Position numbers and translations under genes: made by a program. Below, in pieces: positions 8,957 to 17,273 of a stretch of 64,000 nt of DNA. The notes under the pieces were generated by a model. It was not told the origin of the DNA, made no database searches, and saw nothing but the letters and a program-made list of their open reading frames with translations. Each line of letters begins with the position of its first letter. Position 1 is the stretch's first letter. The DNA comes from Verrucomicrobiales bacterium (GTDB lineage Bacteria > Verrucomicrobiota > Verrucomicrobiia > Verrucomicrobiales > DEV007): NCBI GenBank assembly GCA_016795505.1, contig JAEUHH010000094.1:1-64000 (forward strand). Direction: 5' to 3'.

Positions 8957-8987
8957 TCGGCCGCGGTCCGGCGCCTACCCGCCCGCC

Positions 8988-10271
8988 ATGTCCGATCGCG
9001 CCGCCATCGAGACGCTCCAGCTCGGCCGACTGCGCGCCCTCGTGGCGGAACTCCGCCGCGGCAATGCCTTTTACCGCGAGCGGCTCGCCGATGCCGGCAT
9101 CGACGAGAAGAACCTCGCCTCCCTGGCCGATTTCTCGGCCCGCATGCCCTTCACGTCCAAGATGGATCTCGTCTGGGACCGGGAGGAATACCCGCCCTAC
9201 GGGTCGAACCTCACCTATCCCCTCGCCCGCTACTCCCGCTACTGCCAGAGCAGCGGCACCACCAGCAGCCCCCTGCCCTGGCTGGATACGCCGGAGAGCT
9301 GGTCGGCCATGCTCGACTGCTGGGACCGGGTTTACGATGCCGCCGGCGTCACTCCCGATGATGCCATCTTCTTCGCCTTCAGTTTCGGCCCCTTCCTTGG
9401 ATTCTGGACTGCTTTCGACGCCGCCACCCGCCGGGGGAATCTGGCCATCCCCAGCGGCGGCCTGAGCAGCGAGGCCCGCCTCCAGGTCATCCTGACCAAC
9501 CGCGCCTCCGTGCTCTGCTGCACCCCCACCTACGCCCTGCGACTCGGCGAGGTGCTCGCCACCCTCGATCCCGCCGACACCGCCGACCTCGCGGTGCGGA
9601 CCATCATCGTCGCCGGCGAGCCCGGCGGCAGCATCCCCGAGGTGCGCGGCCGCATCTCCAGCCTGTGGCGCGGCGCCCGCATCTGCGACCACCACGGCAT
9701 GACCGAGGTCGGCCCCGTCACCTACGAGACGCCCGGCCGGCCGCTGCACCTCTGCGTCATCGAGGAGGCTTACTACGCCGAGATCCTCGACCGCGACACC
9801 GAGCAGGAAGTCGCCCCGGGCGAGCGCGGCGAACTTGTCATCACCACCCTGACCCGCACCGCCAGCCCCCTGCTCCGCTACCGCACCGGCGACCTCGTGC
9901 AGAAAGCCTGGACCGAGGACCCCGCCGGCCACCCCGTGCTCACCCTCGACGGCGGCATTCTCGGCCGCGTCGATGAGATGATCGTCATCCGCGGCGTCAA
10001 CATCTACCCCACCGCCGTGGAAAAGATCATCCGCGGCTTTCCAGAGGTCGCCGAATTCCAGGTCACCCAGACCACCCACCACCACATGGCCGAGCTGGAG
10101 ATCGCCGTCGAGCCCCACACCACCCCGCCGCCGCATGTGAATCTGGAAAAGCGCCTCGCCCAGGCCCTGACCAATGCCTTCGCCCTGCGCATCCCCGTGC
10201 GCCTCGTCGCCCCCGGCTCCCTGCCGCGCTACGAGTTCAAATCCCGCCGCTGGGTGAAGCGCGACGCCTGA
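8988..10271 (+). CDS. Phenylacetate-CoA ligase-like adenylating enzyme
   Basis: This 427-residue member of the ANL superfamily is close to PaaK, which activates aryl acids as acyl-AMP and then acyl-CoA. Motifs in order are the phosphate-binding loop QSSGTTSSPLPW, the aromatic-adenylate motif HHGMTEVGPVTYE, YRTGDL, and the hinge GRVDEMIVIRGVNIYP. A small C-terminal domain ends SRRWVKR. The canonical loop SSGTTGxP is SSGTTSSP here, so one glycine is replaced. The Ser-Gly-Thr-Thr core is intact. The length fits PaaK. It is third in an operon after a thioesterase and a membrane protein. The acid substrate cannot be assigned. Confidence 0.88.
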   Translation: MSDRAAIETLQLGRLRALVAELRRGNAFYRERLADAGIDEKNLASLADFSARMPFTSKMDLVWDREEYPPYGSNLTYPLARYSRYCQSSGTTSSPLPWLDTPESWSAMLDCWDRVYDAAGVTPDDAIFFAFSFGPFLGFWTAFDAATRRGNLAIPSGGLSSEARLQVILTNRASVLCCTPTYALRLGEVLATLDPADTADLAVRTIIVAGEPGGSIPEVRGRISSLWRGARICDHHGMTEVGPVTYETPGRPLHLCVIEEAYYAEILDRDTEQEVAPGERGELVITTLTRTASPLLRYRTGDLVQKAWTEDPAGHPVLTLDGGILGRVDEMIVIRGVNIYPTAVEKIIRGFPEVAEFQVTQTTHHHMAELEIAVEPHTTPPPHVNLEKRLAQALTNAFALRIPVRLVAPGSLPRYEFKSRRWVKRDA

Positions 10272-10277
10272 GCCGGC

Positions 10278-10751
10278 TCACCCGCCGCCCGGTTTGCGCC
10301 CTCCGGGCGGAGTCGGCGACGCGATCTTCAGCGGCGGACGCGACGACGGCAGATTGGCCGCTCCCGGTCGCCGCAGCGGCGCCACCGCGACCGGCTTCGC
10401 CACCGAGGCCGACGGCGCCGACGGACGCGGCTCCTCCACCCGCGTCGCCACGGCCACTGAGTGCGTGTAAATCGCCGCCACCACCCGGCCGATCAGGATC
10501 TCGTCCCCGTCCCGCAGCACGGCATCGGTCACCGCCCGGCCATTGACCCGCGTCCCGTTGGTCGAGTCCAGATCGATCAACCGGTAGCCCCCATCCGGCT
10601 CCCGCCTCAGCTCCAGATGCACCGCCGAGACCTGTGGCAGCGCCACCACGATGTCATTGCCCGCCTCGCGACCGAGCCGGACACGGTCCACGTCCAGCTC
10701 ATACTCCACCGGAGGCCCACTCGGGGCCAGAATGCGAAACAGAGGGTTCAT
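10278..10751 (-). CDS. FHA-domain protein
   Basis: This 157-residue cytoplasmic protein has an N-terminal forkhead-associated domain (about residues 20-95) with the phosphothreonine-binding signature: VRLGREAGNDIVV, then SAVHLELRRE, then DSTNGTRVNGR. The rest is a Pro/Ala/Arg-rich, probably disordered tail ending in glycines. FHA domains bind phosphothreonine peptides made by Ser/Thr kinases, but no kinase is encoded in the window, so the partner is elsewhere. Unlike most family members, HLELRRE has Leu and Glu in a stretch where SRxH is more usual; the Ser and His (SAVH) are kept. It ends 6 bp from the convergent ligase-like gene. Confidence 0.9.
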   Translation of the reverse strand: MNPLFRILAPSGPPVEYELDVDRVRLGREAGNDIVVALPQVSAVHLELRREPDGGYRLIDLDSTNGTRVNGRAVTDAVLRDGDEILIGRVVAAIYTHSVAVATRVEEPRPSAPSASVAKPVAVAPLRRPGAANLPSSRPPLKIASPTPPGGRKPGGG

Positions 10752-10876
10752 CGGTTCTGGGTAAACTTACCCCGGACTCCGCCCCAGCGTCAAACCCCAT
10801 CCCACCGGGCCGACCGAGCCGCCATGGCGCGATGCCACCTCTCGCCGCCACCCCCTTTTCGGCTAACGTCGCCCGT

Positions 10877-11893
10877 ATGCGCATCCCCCATCTCCCCCTT
10901 TTGGCCGCCCTCGGTCTCAGCCTCCTCACCACCCCTCCCGCCACCGCCGAGCCCCTCGTCTATCAGGGCGAGGCCGGACCGGGGAAAGGCAAACACCTCG
11001 TCTTCATCGCCAGCGACCACGAATACCGGTCCGAGGAGACCCTGCCCGCCCTCGCCCGCATCCTCGCCCGGCGCCACGGCTTCACCTGCACCGTCCTGTT
11101 CGGCGTCGATGCCGAGGGCTACATCAAGCCCGGCGAATCCCACATCCCCGGCATCGAGGCCCTCGACCGCGCCGATCTCCTCATCCTCTTTACCCGGTTC
11201 CAGGACTGGCCCGCCGATCAGATGCGCCACTTCGTCTCCTACCTGGAGCGCGGCGGTCCCGTCGTCGGCCTGCGCACCGCCACCCATGCCTTCAAAATTC
11301 CCCAGGACAGCCCCTACGCCGCCTATGACTACCGCCACGCCGGCCCCGAGTGGAAAAACGGCTTCGGCCGCGCCGTCCTCGGCGAGACCTGGGCCGGCCA
11401 CCACGGGCGGAATCACCAGCAGAGCACCCGCATCGACATCGTGAAAGAAAAAGCCGCCCATCCCATCCTGCGCGGCGTCACCCAGGCCTGGGCCGAGTGT
11501 GGCGGCTACTTCACCGATCCCGAGCCCGACAGCGACATCCTCGCCCTCGCCCAGCCGATCGAGGGCATGAAGCCCGGCGGCCCCGACGCCACCGAGTTCA
11601 AAGCCGTCCCCGCCGCCTGGACCCGCACCTACCGCCTTGGCGACCGCACCGGCCGCGTCTTCACCAGCACCTACGGCGCCTCCGGCGACATCGTCGACGA
11701 CGGCTACCGCCGCCTGCTCATCAACGGCTGCCTCTGGGCCGTCGGCCTCGAGTCCGCCATCACCCCCGATCTCGACATCGCCTTCGTCGGCCCCTACCAG
11801 CCCCACTGGCACGGCAGCACCGGCCGCAAAGCCCGCGTCAAACCCGCCGAACTCGCCGGCTGGGACACCCCCATCTGGCCCGCCCAGCCCTGA
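10877..11893 (+). CDS. Secreted ThuA-like domain protein
   Basis: This 338-residue protein has a signal peptide (LPLLAALGLSLLTTPPATA) and a ThuA-like, class I glutamine-amidotransferase-like fold. Visible features are the opening strand LVFIASDHEYRSEETLPAL, the central DLLILFTRFQDWPADQ, and GPVVGLRTATHAF where other members of the fold carry the nucleophile-elbow region. ThuA was linked to trehalose or disaccharide conversion in rhizobia. The secreted verrucomicrobial and planctomycete relatives are abundant and mostly untested. A catalytic Cys is not evident, so classical amidotransferase chemistry is unlikely. The gene diverges from the FHA gene. It ends before the inverted 135-bp repeat array. 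Confidence 0.87.
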   Translation: MRIPHLPLLAALGLSLLTTPPATAEPLVYQGEAGPGKGKHLVFIASDHEYRSEETLPALARILARRHGFTCTVLFGVDAEGYIKPGESHIPGIEALDRADLLILFTRFQDWPADQMRHFVSYLERGGPVVGLRTATHAFKIPQDSPYAAYDYRHAGPEWKNGFGRAVLGETWAGHHGRNHQQSTRIDIVKEKAAHPILRGVTQAWAECGGYFTDPEPDSDILALAQPIEGMKPGGPDATEFKAVPAAWTRTYRLGDRTGRVFTSTYGASGDIVDDGYRRLLINGCLWAVGLESAITPDLDIAFVGPYQPHWHGSTGRKARVKPAELAGWDTPIWPAQP

Positions 11894-11954
11894 TACACCC
11901 CCGAAGGCATAGAGGCTTGGACAGAGGAATGGGCGGTTCAGGGGAAAGCCCCCC

Positions 11955-12314
11955 GATCAGACAATCGAATTCGTTTCGGATTTCCGGCTCGGCTGGAGGG
12001 AAAATCTCACGCAGAGGCGCGGAGCCGCAGAGGCTCGAACAAGAGAATGAGCGGCAAAGGAACAGCCGTGTCGGTTTTGAACCTTTCCTGATCAGACATT
12101 CGAAGTTGTTTCGGATTTCCGGCTCGGCTGGAGGGAAAATCTCACGCAGAGGCGCGGAGCCGCAGAGGCCGGGCCAGGCGAATGAGCGGCAAATGAGCAG
12201 CCGTGTCGGTTTTGAGCCTTCCCTGATTGGACATTCGAAATTGTTTCGGATTTAGAGCTTAGGATTTAGGATTTCCGCCGCCAGGCGGCCCCGGATTTCC
12301 GCCGTCAGGCGGCA
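11955..12314 (-). repeat. 135-bp repeat array, minus orientation
   Basis: This is the reverse-oriented counterpart of the array at 3594-4065. Anchors at 11955, 12090 and 12225 are spaced exactly 135 bp. It ends at about 12314 in the same GCCGCC-TGA-CGGCGG palindrome, which here contains the stop codon of the minus-strand SDR gene. The octamer expansion of the first array is absent. The 411-bp gap 11894-12304 holds nothing else that I can identify. Confidence 0.92.
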
Positions 12315-13033
12315 TCCCTGTCCGCCAGCGAGCGGATCACCAGTTCCCGCGTCACACAGCGCTCATCCTGCGCCAGCAGCCCCACGATGGCATCCGCCAC
12401 CTGGCGTGGCGACAGAAAGTCTCCCACCGGCATCGCCCGGTCCACCGCCGCGTCCCAGAAAGCCGTGTCCACCCCGCCCGGCAGCACCGCCGACACCGCG
12501 ATGCCCAGCGGCGCGGCCTCCTCGGCCAGCGCCTGAGTGAAGCCCCGCAGCCCCCATTTCGTCGCGCAGTAGAACGACTCCGTCGGGATCCCCCGCAGCG
12601 CCGCCGTCGAGACCACATTCACGATCCGTCCCCGCCCCCGCGGCTCCATCGCCGCCAGCGCCACCTGACAGCCCAGCACCGCGCCCTTCAGGTTCACATC
12701 CATCATCAGGTCCAGATCCGCCTCCGAGTAGCTGCCCACCGGTTTGTGCCGTGCCAGCCCCGCGTTGTTGACCCACGCGTCGATGCCGCCGCCAAACGCC
12801 TCGATCGTCCGCGCCGCCGCCGCGTCCAGATCCGACCGGCGCCTCACATCGGCCGTCACCGCGATCGCCCGCCCCGCCGGCAGATCCGCCAGCGCCGCTG
12901 CCAGCGCCTCGCCGTCACTGTCCAGCATCGCCACCCGGCCGCCCGTCTCGACCAGCGCCTGGCTCAACGCCCGCCCGATGCCGCGCGCGGCCCCGGTGAT
13001 CACCGTCACTGAATCCTGCAAAGATCTGCTCAT
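12305..13033 (-). CDS. Short-chain dehydrogenase/reductase (SDR)
   Basis: This 242-residue classical SDR is an NAD(P)-dependent oxidoreductase. The cofactor motif is TGAARGIG near residue 15, with NNAGLA as the structural motif. The catalytic Ser lies in NVVSTAAL and the Tyr/Lys pair in YCATK. LPGGVDTAFW replaces the more common PGxVxT segment with little change. An Asp (LDSD) at the end of strand 2 suggests a preference for NAD(H), which is inference. The ATG at 13033 is preferred to an in-frame start at 13090 because classical SDRs begin shortly before the cofactor motif. Its last codons and stop come from the repeat palindrome. The substrate is unknown. Confidence 0.92.
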   Translation of the reverse strand: MSRSLQDSVTVITGAARGIGRALSQALVETGGRVAMLDSDGEALAAALADLPAGRAIAVTADVRRRSDLDAAAARTIEAFGGGIDAWVNNAGLARHKPVGSYSEADLDLMMDVNLKGAVLGCQVALAAMEPRGRGRIVNVVSTAALRGIPTESFYCATKWGLRGFTQALAEEAAPLGIAVSAVLPGGVDTAFWDAAVDRAMPVGDFLSPRQVADAIVGLLAQDERCVTRELVIRSLADRDAA

Positions 13034-13114
13034 GCCCGCGATCTTCCACCACCCCACCGCCCAAGGAAAGCGCCGATTGATCCGCCGCATCGGCCGGGTG
13101 CCCGCGCTGCCAAC

Positions 13115-13207
13115 AAAGTAGCTTGGGCTTCAGCCCAAATCCGCTGCCTTCGCCGCCTCGCTCCGGCTGCTCGCGACCAGATCTTGGGCTAAAGCCCAAG
13201 CTACTTT
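13115..13207. repeat. 24-bp inverted repeat with 45-bp spacer
   Basis: Arms at 13115-13138 and 13184-13207 are near-perfect reverse complements (AAAGTAGCTTGGGCTT... and ...AAGCCCAAGCTACTTT), and each arm contains a smaller TTGGGCT/AGCCCAA palindrome. The element is upstream of the SDR gene. It could form a cruciform or a transcript hairpin. No coding potential is seen. Confidence 0.85.
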
Positions 13208-13247
13208 CCTTTTCCACCGCCGCGGGCCGGCTCCGGCGGCTCCGATC

Positions 13248-13292
13248 CCGATCGAACCCTGTCTCCTCTCCGATCCAACCCTCTTGCATCGG
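13248..13292 (+). repeat. 22-bp-period ACCCTGT units, cluster B (2 units)
   Basis: Two units at 13248 and 13270 are 22 bp apart. The second has ACCCTCT instead of ACCCTGT. The cluster ends 28 bp before the 22-bp minisatellite. Confidence 0.85.
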
Positions 13293-13319
13293 AAAGCCAG
13301 CCGAACCCGTCGGCGCTCT

Positions 13320-13554
13320 CTTGGGGTGCCCCCAGTCAACGCTTGGGGTGCCCCCTGCCAACGCTTGGGGTGCCCCCTGCCAACGCTTGGGGTGCCCCTT
13401 GCCAACGCTTGGGGTGCCCCTTGCCAACGCTTGGGGTGCCACCTGCCAACGCTTGGGGTGCCACCTGCCAACGCTTGGGGTGCCTCCTGCCAACGCTTGG
13501 GGTGCCTCCTGTCAACGCTTGGGGGGCCCCCTGTCAACGCTTGGGGGGCCCCAA
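13320..13554 (+). repeat. 22-bp minisatellite, 10 full units plus 15 bp
   Basis: Ten complete 22-bp units (13320-13539) and a partial one. Every unit starts CTTGGGG and ends CAACG, with changes mainly at unit positions 8, 12-15 and 17. Variants come in adjacent identical pairs (units 2-3, 4-5 and 6-7). GGGG and CCCC within each unit can pair. Since 22 is not a multiple of 3, a repeated peptide is not encoded. The rest of the 718-bp gap 13034-13751 holds the elements listed beside this entry and no gene. Confidence 0.96.
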
Positions 13555-13671
13555 AACTCGTCTAAGGGGGCTCCCATCAATATGGAAAAGTCACCCGCCA
13601 AAGCTGCTGTATCCGCTCCCTTTACGCCTGAGCCTTTCAGCCTAGCCAGGGTATCGCCCTCCCCCGGCGGA

Positions 13672-13695
13672 AAAATCGGTCGTCCCGCCGATTTT
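13672..13695. promoter_or_regulatory. Inverted repeat upstream of 13752 gene
   Basis: AAAATCGG and CCGATTTT form a perfect 8-bp inverted repeat with an 8-bp spacer, ending 56 bp before the start at 13752. It could be an operator or an mRNA hairpin. No regulator in the window is tied to it. Confidence 0.3.
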
Positions 13696-13751
13696 GACCG
13701 CCCGCCCGATTGATCTTGGCAGCGAACGACGATTTTTCTAAGCTCCCCCTC

Positions 13752-14216
13752 ATGGCTGCCTCGCCCCCTTTCGATCTCGTCTCGGCGCACCGCTGGTTTT
13801 CGGCCGGGTGTTTCAATGGAACCTGGGACCTGATGGATTTGCCCGACCGGACTCACGATCAGAACGAGGCGCTGCTCCTGTCCGCCCACGCCTCCCTGTG
13901 GCACTGGCGACAACGGCCAGATGTGACGAACCATCAACTGTCGATCGGCTACTGGCTGCTCTCGCGGGCGCACGCCACCGTCGGGCAGGTGAGCGAGGCG
14001 CGGAGATGGGCCGACCGCTGCCTGGCAGTGAGCGGAGACGAGCCCCCGTTCTTTCTGGGTTACGCCCACGAAGCCTGCGCCCGGGCTGCCCGGCTCGGGG
14101 GCGATCAGGCAGCGGCCTCCCGGCACCTCGCCGCGGCGCGGGGCCTGCTGGCGTCCGTGGACGATGAGGAGGAACGGCAAATCCTGGAGCGCGACCTGGA
14201 CGCCTTGACCGCCTGA
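13752..14216 (+). CDS. Conserved small soluble protein, function unknown
   Basis: This 154-residue protein is predicted to be all-helical and cytoplasmic. It shows a pattern I recall from uncharacterised proteins in several phyla: an N-terminal FNGTWDLMDLPDRT segment, an alanine-rich helix with ALLLSAHASLWHW, then paired helices (YWLLSRAHATVG and FFLGYAHEACARAA) resembling tetratricopeptide repeats. That suggests a protein-binding helical solenoid, not an enzyme. There is no signal peptide. I chose the ATG at 13752 over an in-frame upstream start at 13710 because 13752 matches the family-like N-terminus. It is followed 157 bp later by the FG-GAP gene. No function is proposed. Confidence 0.8.
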   Translation: MAASPPFDLVSAHRWFSAGCFNGTWDLMDLPDRTHDQNEALLLSAHASLWHWRQRPDVTNHQLSIGYWLLSRAHATVGQVSEARRWADRCLAVSGDEPPFFLGYAHEACARAARLGGDQAAASRHLAAARGLLASVDDEEERQILERDLDALTA

Positions 14217-14373
14217 TCCATCCACCCCCGACCGCCCAACTGTGTCGAAAAAGTTGGATGACATCTCGCTCGGGATCAGCATAATCGGACCTAGGGCCGC
14301 GAGCCCAGTCGTCTGTGGAACTGACACCGCCGGGCCAAATCCTTCACCCCGCGCGCCCCACCCACCCCTTGCC

Positions 14374-17115
14374 ATGAGAACGCTACCCACGCTCCCACTC
14401 CGCCGTCTCCTCCCCCTGTCCGCCGGTCTGATGCTGGCGCTGGGTTCCATCACCCCGCCGGCCATGGCCCAGTCCCTCCCGCCAGGCGTGCTGAAAGTCC
14501 ACAGTCGCAGTGTCTCGGCCAAGACCAGCCATGAATTCGGCACCGCCGTGTCGGTCTCCGACTCCTACCTGCTGGTCGGCGAACCCAACGACGACGACCG
14601 GGCCGCCGATGCCGGGGCCGCCTATCTCTATCTCGCCACGACCGGCCGATTCGTGCGCAAACTGACCGCGCTCGACGCATCCGCCGGGGCGCAGTTCGGC
14701 TATGCCGTCGCCGTCAGCGGCACCCAGGCCATCATCGGCGCGCGGAGCGCTGACGGCGGCATCGGCGCGGCGTATGTCTTCGACCTCCGGCGCGGCACCC
14801 AGCTGGCCAAGCTCTCGCCGTCGGATGGCGTCTCGGGCGATGGATTCGGCTCCGCAGTCGCCCTGAGCGGAAACCTCGCCATGGTCGGGTCGCCCGCTCA
14901 CAACGGCTCTCGCGGGGCAGCCTATCTGTTCAATGCCCGGACCGGCGGAGCCGAGCTGGGCAAGCTGACCGCCACGCCCACCACCGCGGGCGATGAATTC
15001 GGCGTCGCCGTGGCCCTGAGCGGCCCCTTTGCCCTCGTCGGGGCGCAGAATGCCTCCACCAACAAGGGCGCGGCTTTTCTCTACAACGTCAGCGACGCCT
15101 TTTTCCCCAATCCCGAGCTGAATCGCCTGTCGATGATGATCGCCAGTGACGGCGTGGCCGACGACCGGTTCGGCATCGCGGTGGCGCTGGATGGCTGGCG
15201 CTGCCTGATCGGGGCCAAGGACCACAATGGCGAGCGCGGCGCCGCCTACCTGTTCGATGGCCGCAACGGCATCCAACTGGGAAAACTCACCGCCCCGGAT
15301 GCGGCCGTGAATGATCACTTCGGCTCGGCCGTGGCCCTGAATGGCAATCTCGCCGTGATCGGCGCGCCGGAAAAGGATGCCGTGTATGTGATGAACACGG
15401 AGACGGGCGGGCAACTGATCCGGCTGAACCCGGACGACGCCGTCGGCACCTCCTTCGGCTATGCGCTCGCGATGGCGGGCAACCGCGTGCTGGTGGGGGC
15501 CCCGCAGGATGCCGATCTCGCGACCGATGCCGGCGCGGCCTACCTGTTCCGCCCCGTCTCCGGTCCCCTGCCCCTGACCCAGGTGGCCAAGGCAGGCGAC
15601 TACGCCCCCGGCGCGGTGGAGGCGAATTTCTCCGGCTTTTACAGCGCCTACCTGAACGACGACGGCGAGGCCAGTCTGTCCGCCCTGTTGACCAACCGCG
15701 GCCGAGGCGTCTGGACCCGCCTGCCCGCCCTGTTCCGGCCGGGGCTGAAAACCGGCGACGACCTCGCCGCCATCGGCCTGCCCGGGGCGACGCCGTCGTC
15801 CTTCGGCGAGATCATCCCGGAGGATGACAACGGGCTGCTCATGCAGACCTTCCTCCGCGGCACCGGCATCACCAAGGCCAACAATCTCGCCTGGCTGCGA
15901 TCCGACGGCACGGCGATCAATACCATCCTGCAGCACGGCGCCGCCTTTCCCGAGCTGACCGGCTCGCCGACTTTCGCCTCCTTCCCGGAGGTGGTGTTTC
16001 ACGATCAGTCAGGCATCACGGCCGCGACCTATACTCTGGCACGGAGCGCCGTCACCGGCGTCACCACGCTGAACGACACCGGTGTGACCCTGCGGGACGA
16101 AAACGGAGCCGTGGTCATTCCTGGCATGGGCAATCCCGCCACGAAGCACCGGGAGGGTGACCCGGCCGCGACCACGGTGCTCGGCGACACCTATAGCCAG
16201 TTCTTCGGTCGCGTGGCGATCGCCGCGGACAACGACTGGTTCTATTTCCCGGCTTATTACTACGACACGGTCGACGCGACGACGCTGCACGGCTTGTTCT
16301 TCGCCAATTCCGCAACCGGGGCTGAGGGAAATGTGGCTCTGGTGGGAAATTTCTTGTTCACCGGCAACGCCTCCTTCCGCGCCTTCCTCGGCGAAGCGGT
16401 GTCCGGCAGCAATGCCGTCTTCCGCGCGACGATGACCGGCTTAGATGACCAAGCGCTTCCCATCACCTCCGCCAATGACGAAGCGATCTTCGATGAGTCG
16501 TCCCTCGAGCCCTATCTCCGTGAAGGCCAGGAAATCGACACGCTGAACCTGCCCGGCGTCGTCGTCAGCCGCTTTTTCGGCTATTGGGGGGTGGACAGCG
16601 GTGCCGCCGCCATTTGCCTGGTCTCGCTGCGGGGACCGGGCGTGAATGCCTCCAACGATCTCGCCGTGATCCGCTGTTCTTCTCCTGCGGTAGGTGCCTC
16701 CCCGCTGATCCTCCTGCGCGAAGGCGACACCGTCGGCACGGACGATGCCGCCCGCGTGTCGGTGATCCAGCGGGTCGATGTGGACAGCGTCGATGGGCAC
16801 TACTACATCCTCGCCGGCCTCGCCAGCGCGGCGGCCCGCAATCAGGCGCTCTTCCGGGGCAAGGCGAAGGGCTTGGGCAACGACACCGACACCCGCGGTC
16901 GTCACCTGCCCGGTCTGGTCCTGCGCAAGGGCCAGGGCTACCAGCAGCCCACCGGCGATACCAGCGCCATCAAGACCATCTCCATGCCCGTCAGCACCGA
17001 CCGCACCGGCGCGGGAGCCAAGGGCCACGGCCAGGCGATCAACCGCAGCAGCAGCCTGGTGATCACGCTGGAGTTCGTCAACCGGGCTCGCGAGATCTGG
17101 TCGGGGCTCCCCTGA
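14374..17115 (+). CDS. Secreted FG-GAP repeat protein
   Basis: This 913-residue protein has a signal peptide (LLPLSAGLMLALG then AMAQS). Seven FG-GAP-type repeats lie roughly between residues 45 and 400, each with FGxAVA near its start and GAAYLF near its end. Such repeats build a beta-propeller like that of integrin alpha chains. Calcium-loop-like acidic turns are present in some repeats (for example PNDDDRAAD). The C-terminal half (about 410-913) is a different, repeat-poor beta-rich region that I do not recognise. No C-terminal anchor or sorting signal is obvious. It is probably a surface or extracellular binding protein. The ATG at 14374 was chosen because it directly precedes the signal peptide. 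Confidence 0.88.
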   Translation: MRTLPTLPLRRLLPLSAGLMLALGSITPPAMAQSLPPGVLKVHSRSVSAKTSHEFGTAVSVSDSYLLVGEPNDDDRAADAGAAYLYLATTGRFVRKLTALDASAGAQFGYAVAVSGTQAIIGARSADGGIGAAYVFDLRRGTQLAKLSPSDGVSGDGFGSAVALSGNLAMVGSPAHNGSRGAAYLFNARTGGAELGKLTATPTTAGDEFGVAVALSGPFALVGAQNASTNKGAAFLYNVSDAFFPNPELNRLSMMIASDGVADDRFGIAVALDGWRCLIGAKDHNGERGAAYLFDGRNGIQLGKLTAPDAAVNDHFGSAVALNGNLAVIGAPEKDAVYVMNTETGGQLIRLNPDDAVGTSFGYALAMAGNRVLVGAPQDADLATDAGAAYLFRPVSGPLPLTQVAKAGDYAPGAVEANFSGFYSAYLNDDGEASLSALLTNRGRGVWTRLPALFRPGLKTGDDLAAIGLPGATPSSFGEIIPEDDNGLLMQTFLRGTGITKANNLAWLRSDGTAINTILQHGAAFPELTGSPTFASFPEVVFHDQSGITAATYTLARSAVTGVTTLNDTGVTLRDENGAVVIPGMGNPATKHREGDPAATTVLGDTYSQFFGRVAIAADNDWFYFPAYYYDTVDATTLHGLFFANSATGAEGNVALVGNFLFTGNASFRAFLGEAVSGSNAVFRATMTGLDDQALPITSANDEAIFDESSLEPYLREGQEIDTLNLPGVVVSRFFGYWGVDSGAAAICLVSLRGPGVNASNDLAVIRCSSPAVGASPLILLREGDTVGTDDAARVSVIQRVDVDSVDGHYYILAGLASAAARNQALFRGKAKGLGNDTDTRGRHLPGLVLRKGQGYQQPTGDTSAIKTISMPVSTDRTGAGAKGHGQAINRSSSLVITLEFVNRAREIWSGLP

Positions 17116-17160
17116 TCCCGCCGGCTGCCCCGCCATCGCCGGAGGAACCGGGCCGGCTTT

Positions 17161-17205
17161 CCGATGAGACCCTGTTGGATCGCCGATCAGACCCTGTCTC
17201 ATCGG
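17161..17205 (+). repeat. 22-bp-period ACCCTGT units, cluster C (2 units)
   Basis: Units at 17161 and 17183 lie between two co-directional genes (FG-GAP stop at 17115, oxidoreductase start at 17274). The first unit is identical over 23 bases to the second unit of cluster F (54741) read on the other strand. Confidence 0.9.
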
Positions 17206-17273
17206 AACCGGCGCCGGCGGATTGGCCTCGATCGGGACTTGCCGGAATGGACTGGATTGGGGAAACTGCCGCC

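Noticed and set aside
13320-13554. CRISPR array
   Set aside because: Units are contiguous 22-bp copies with no unique spacers between them, and no cas gene is nearby.
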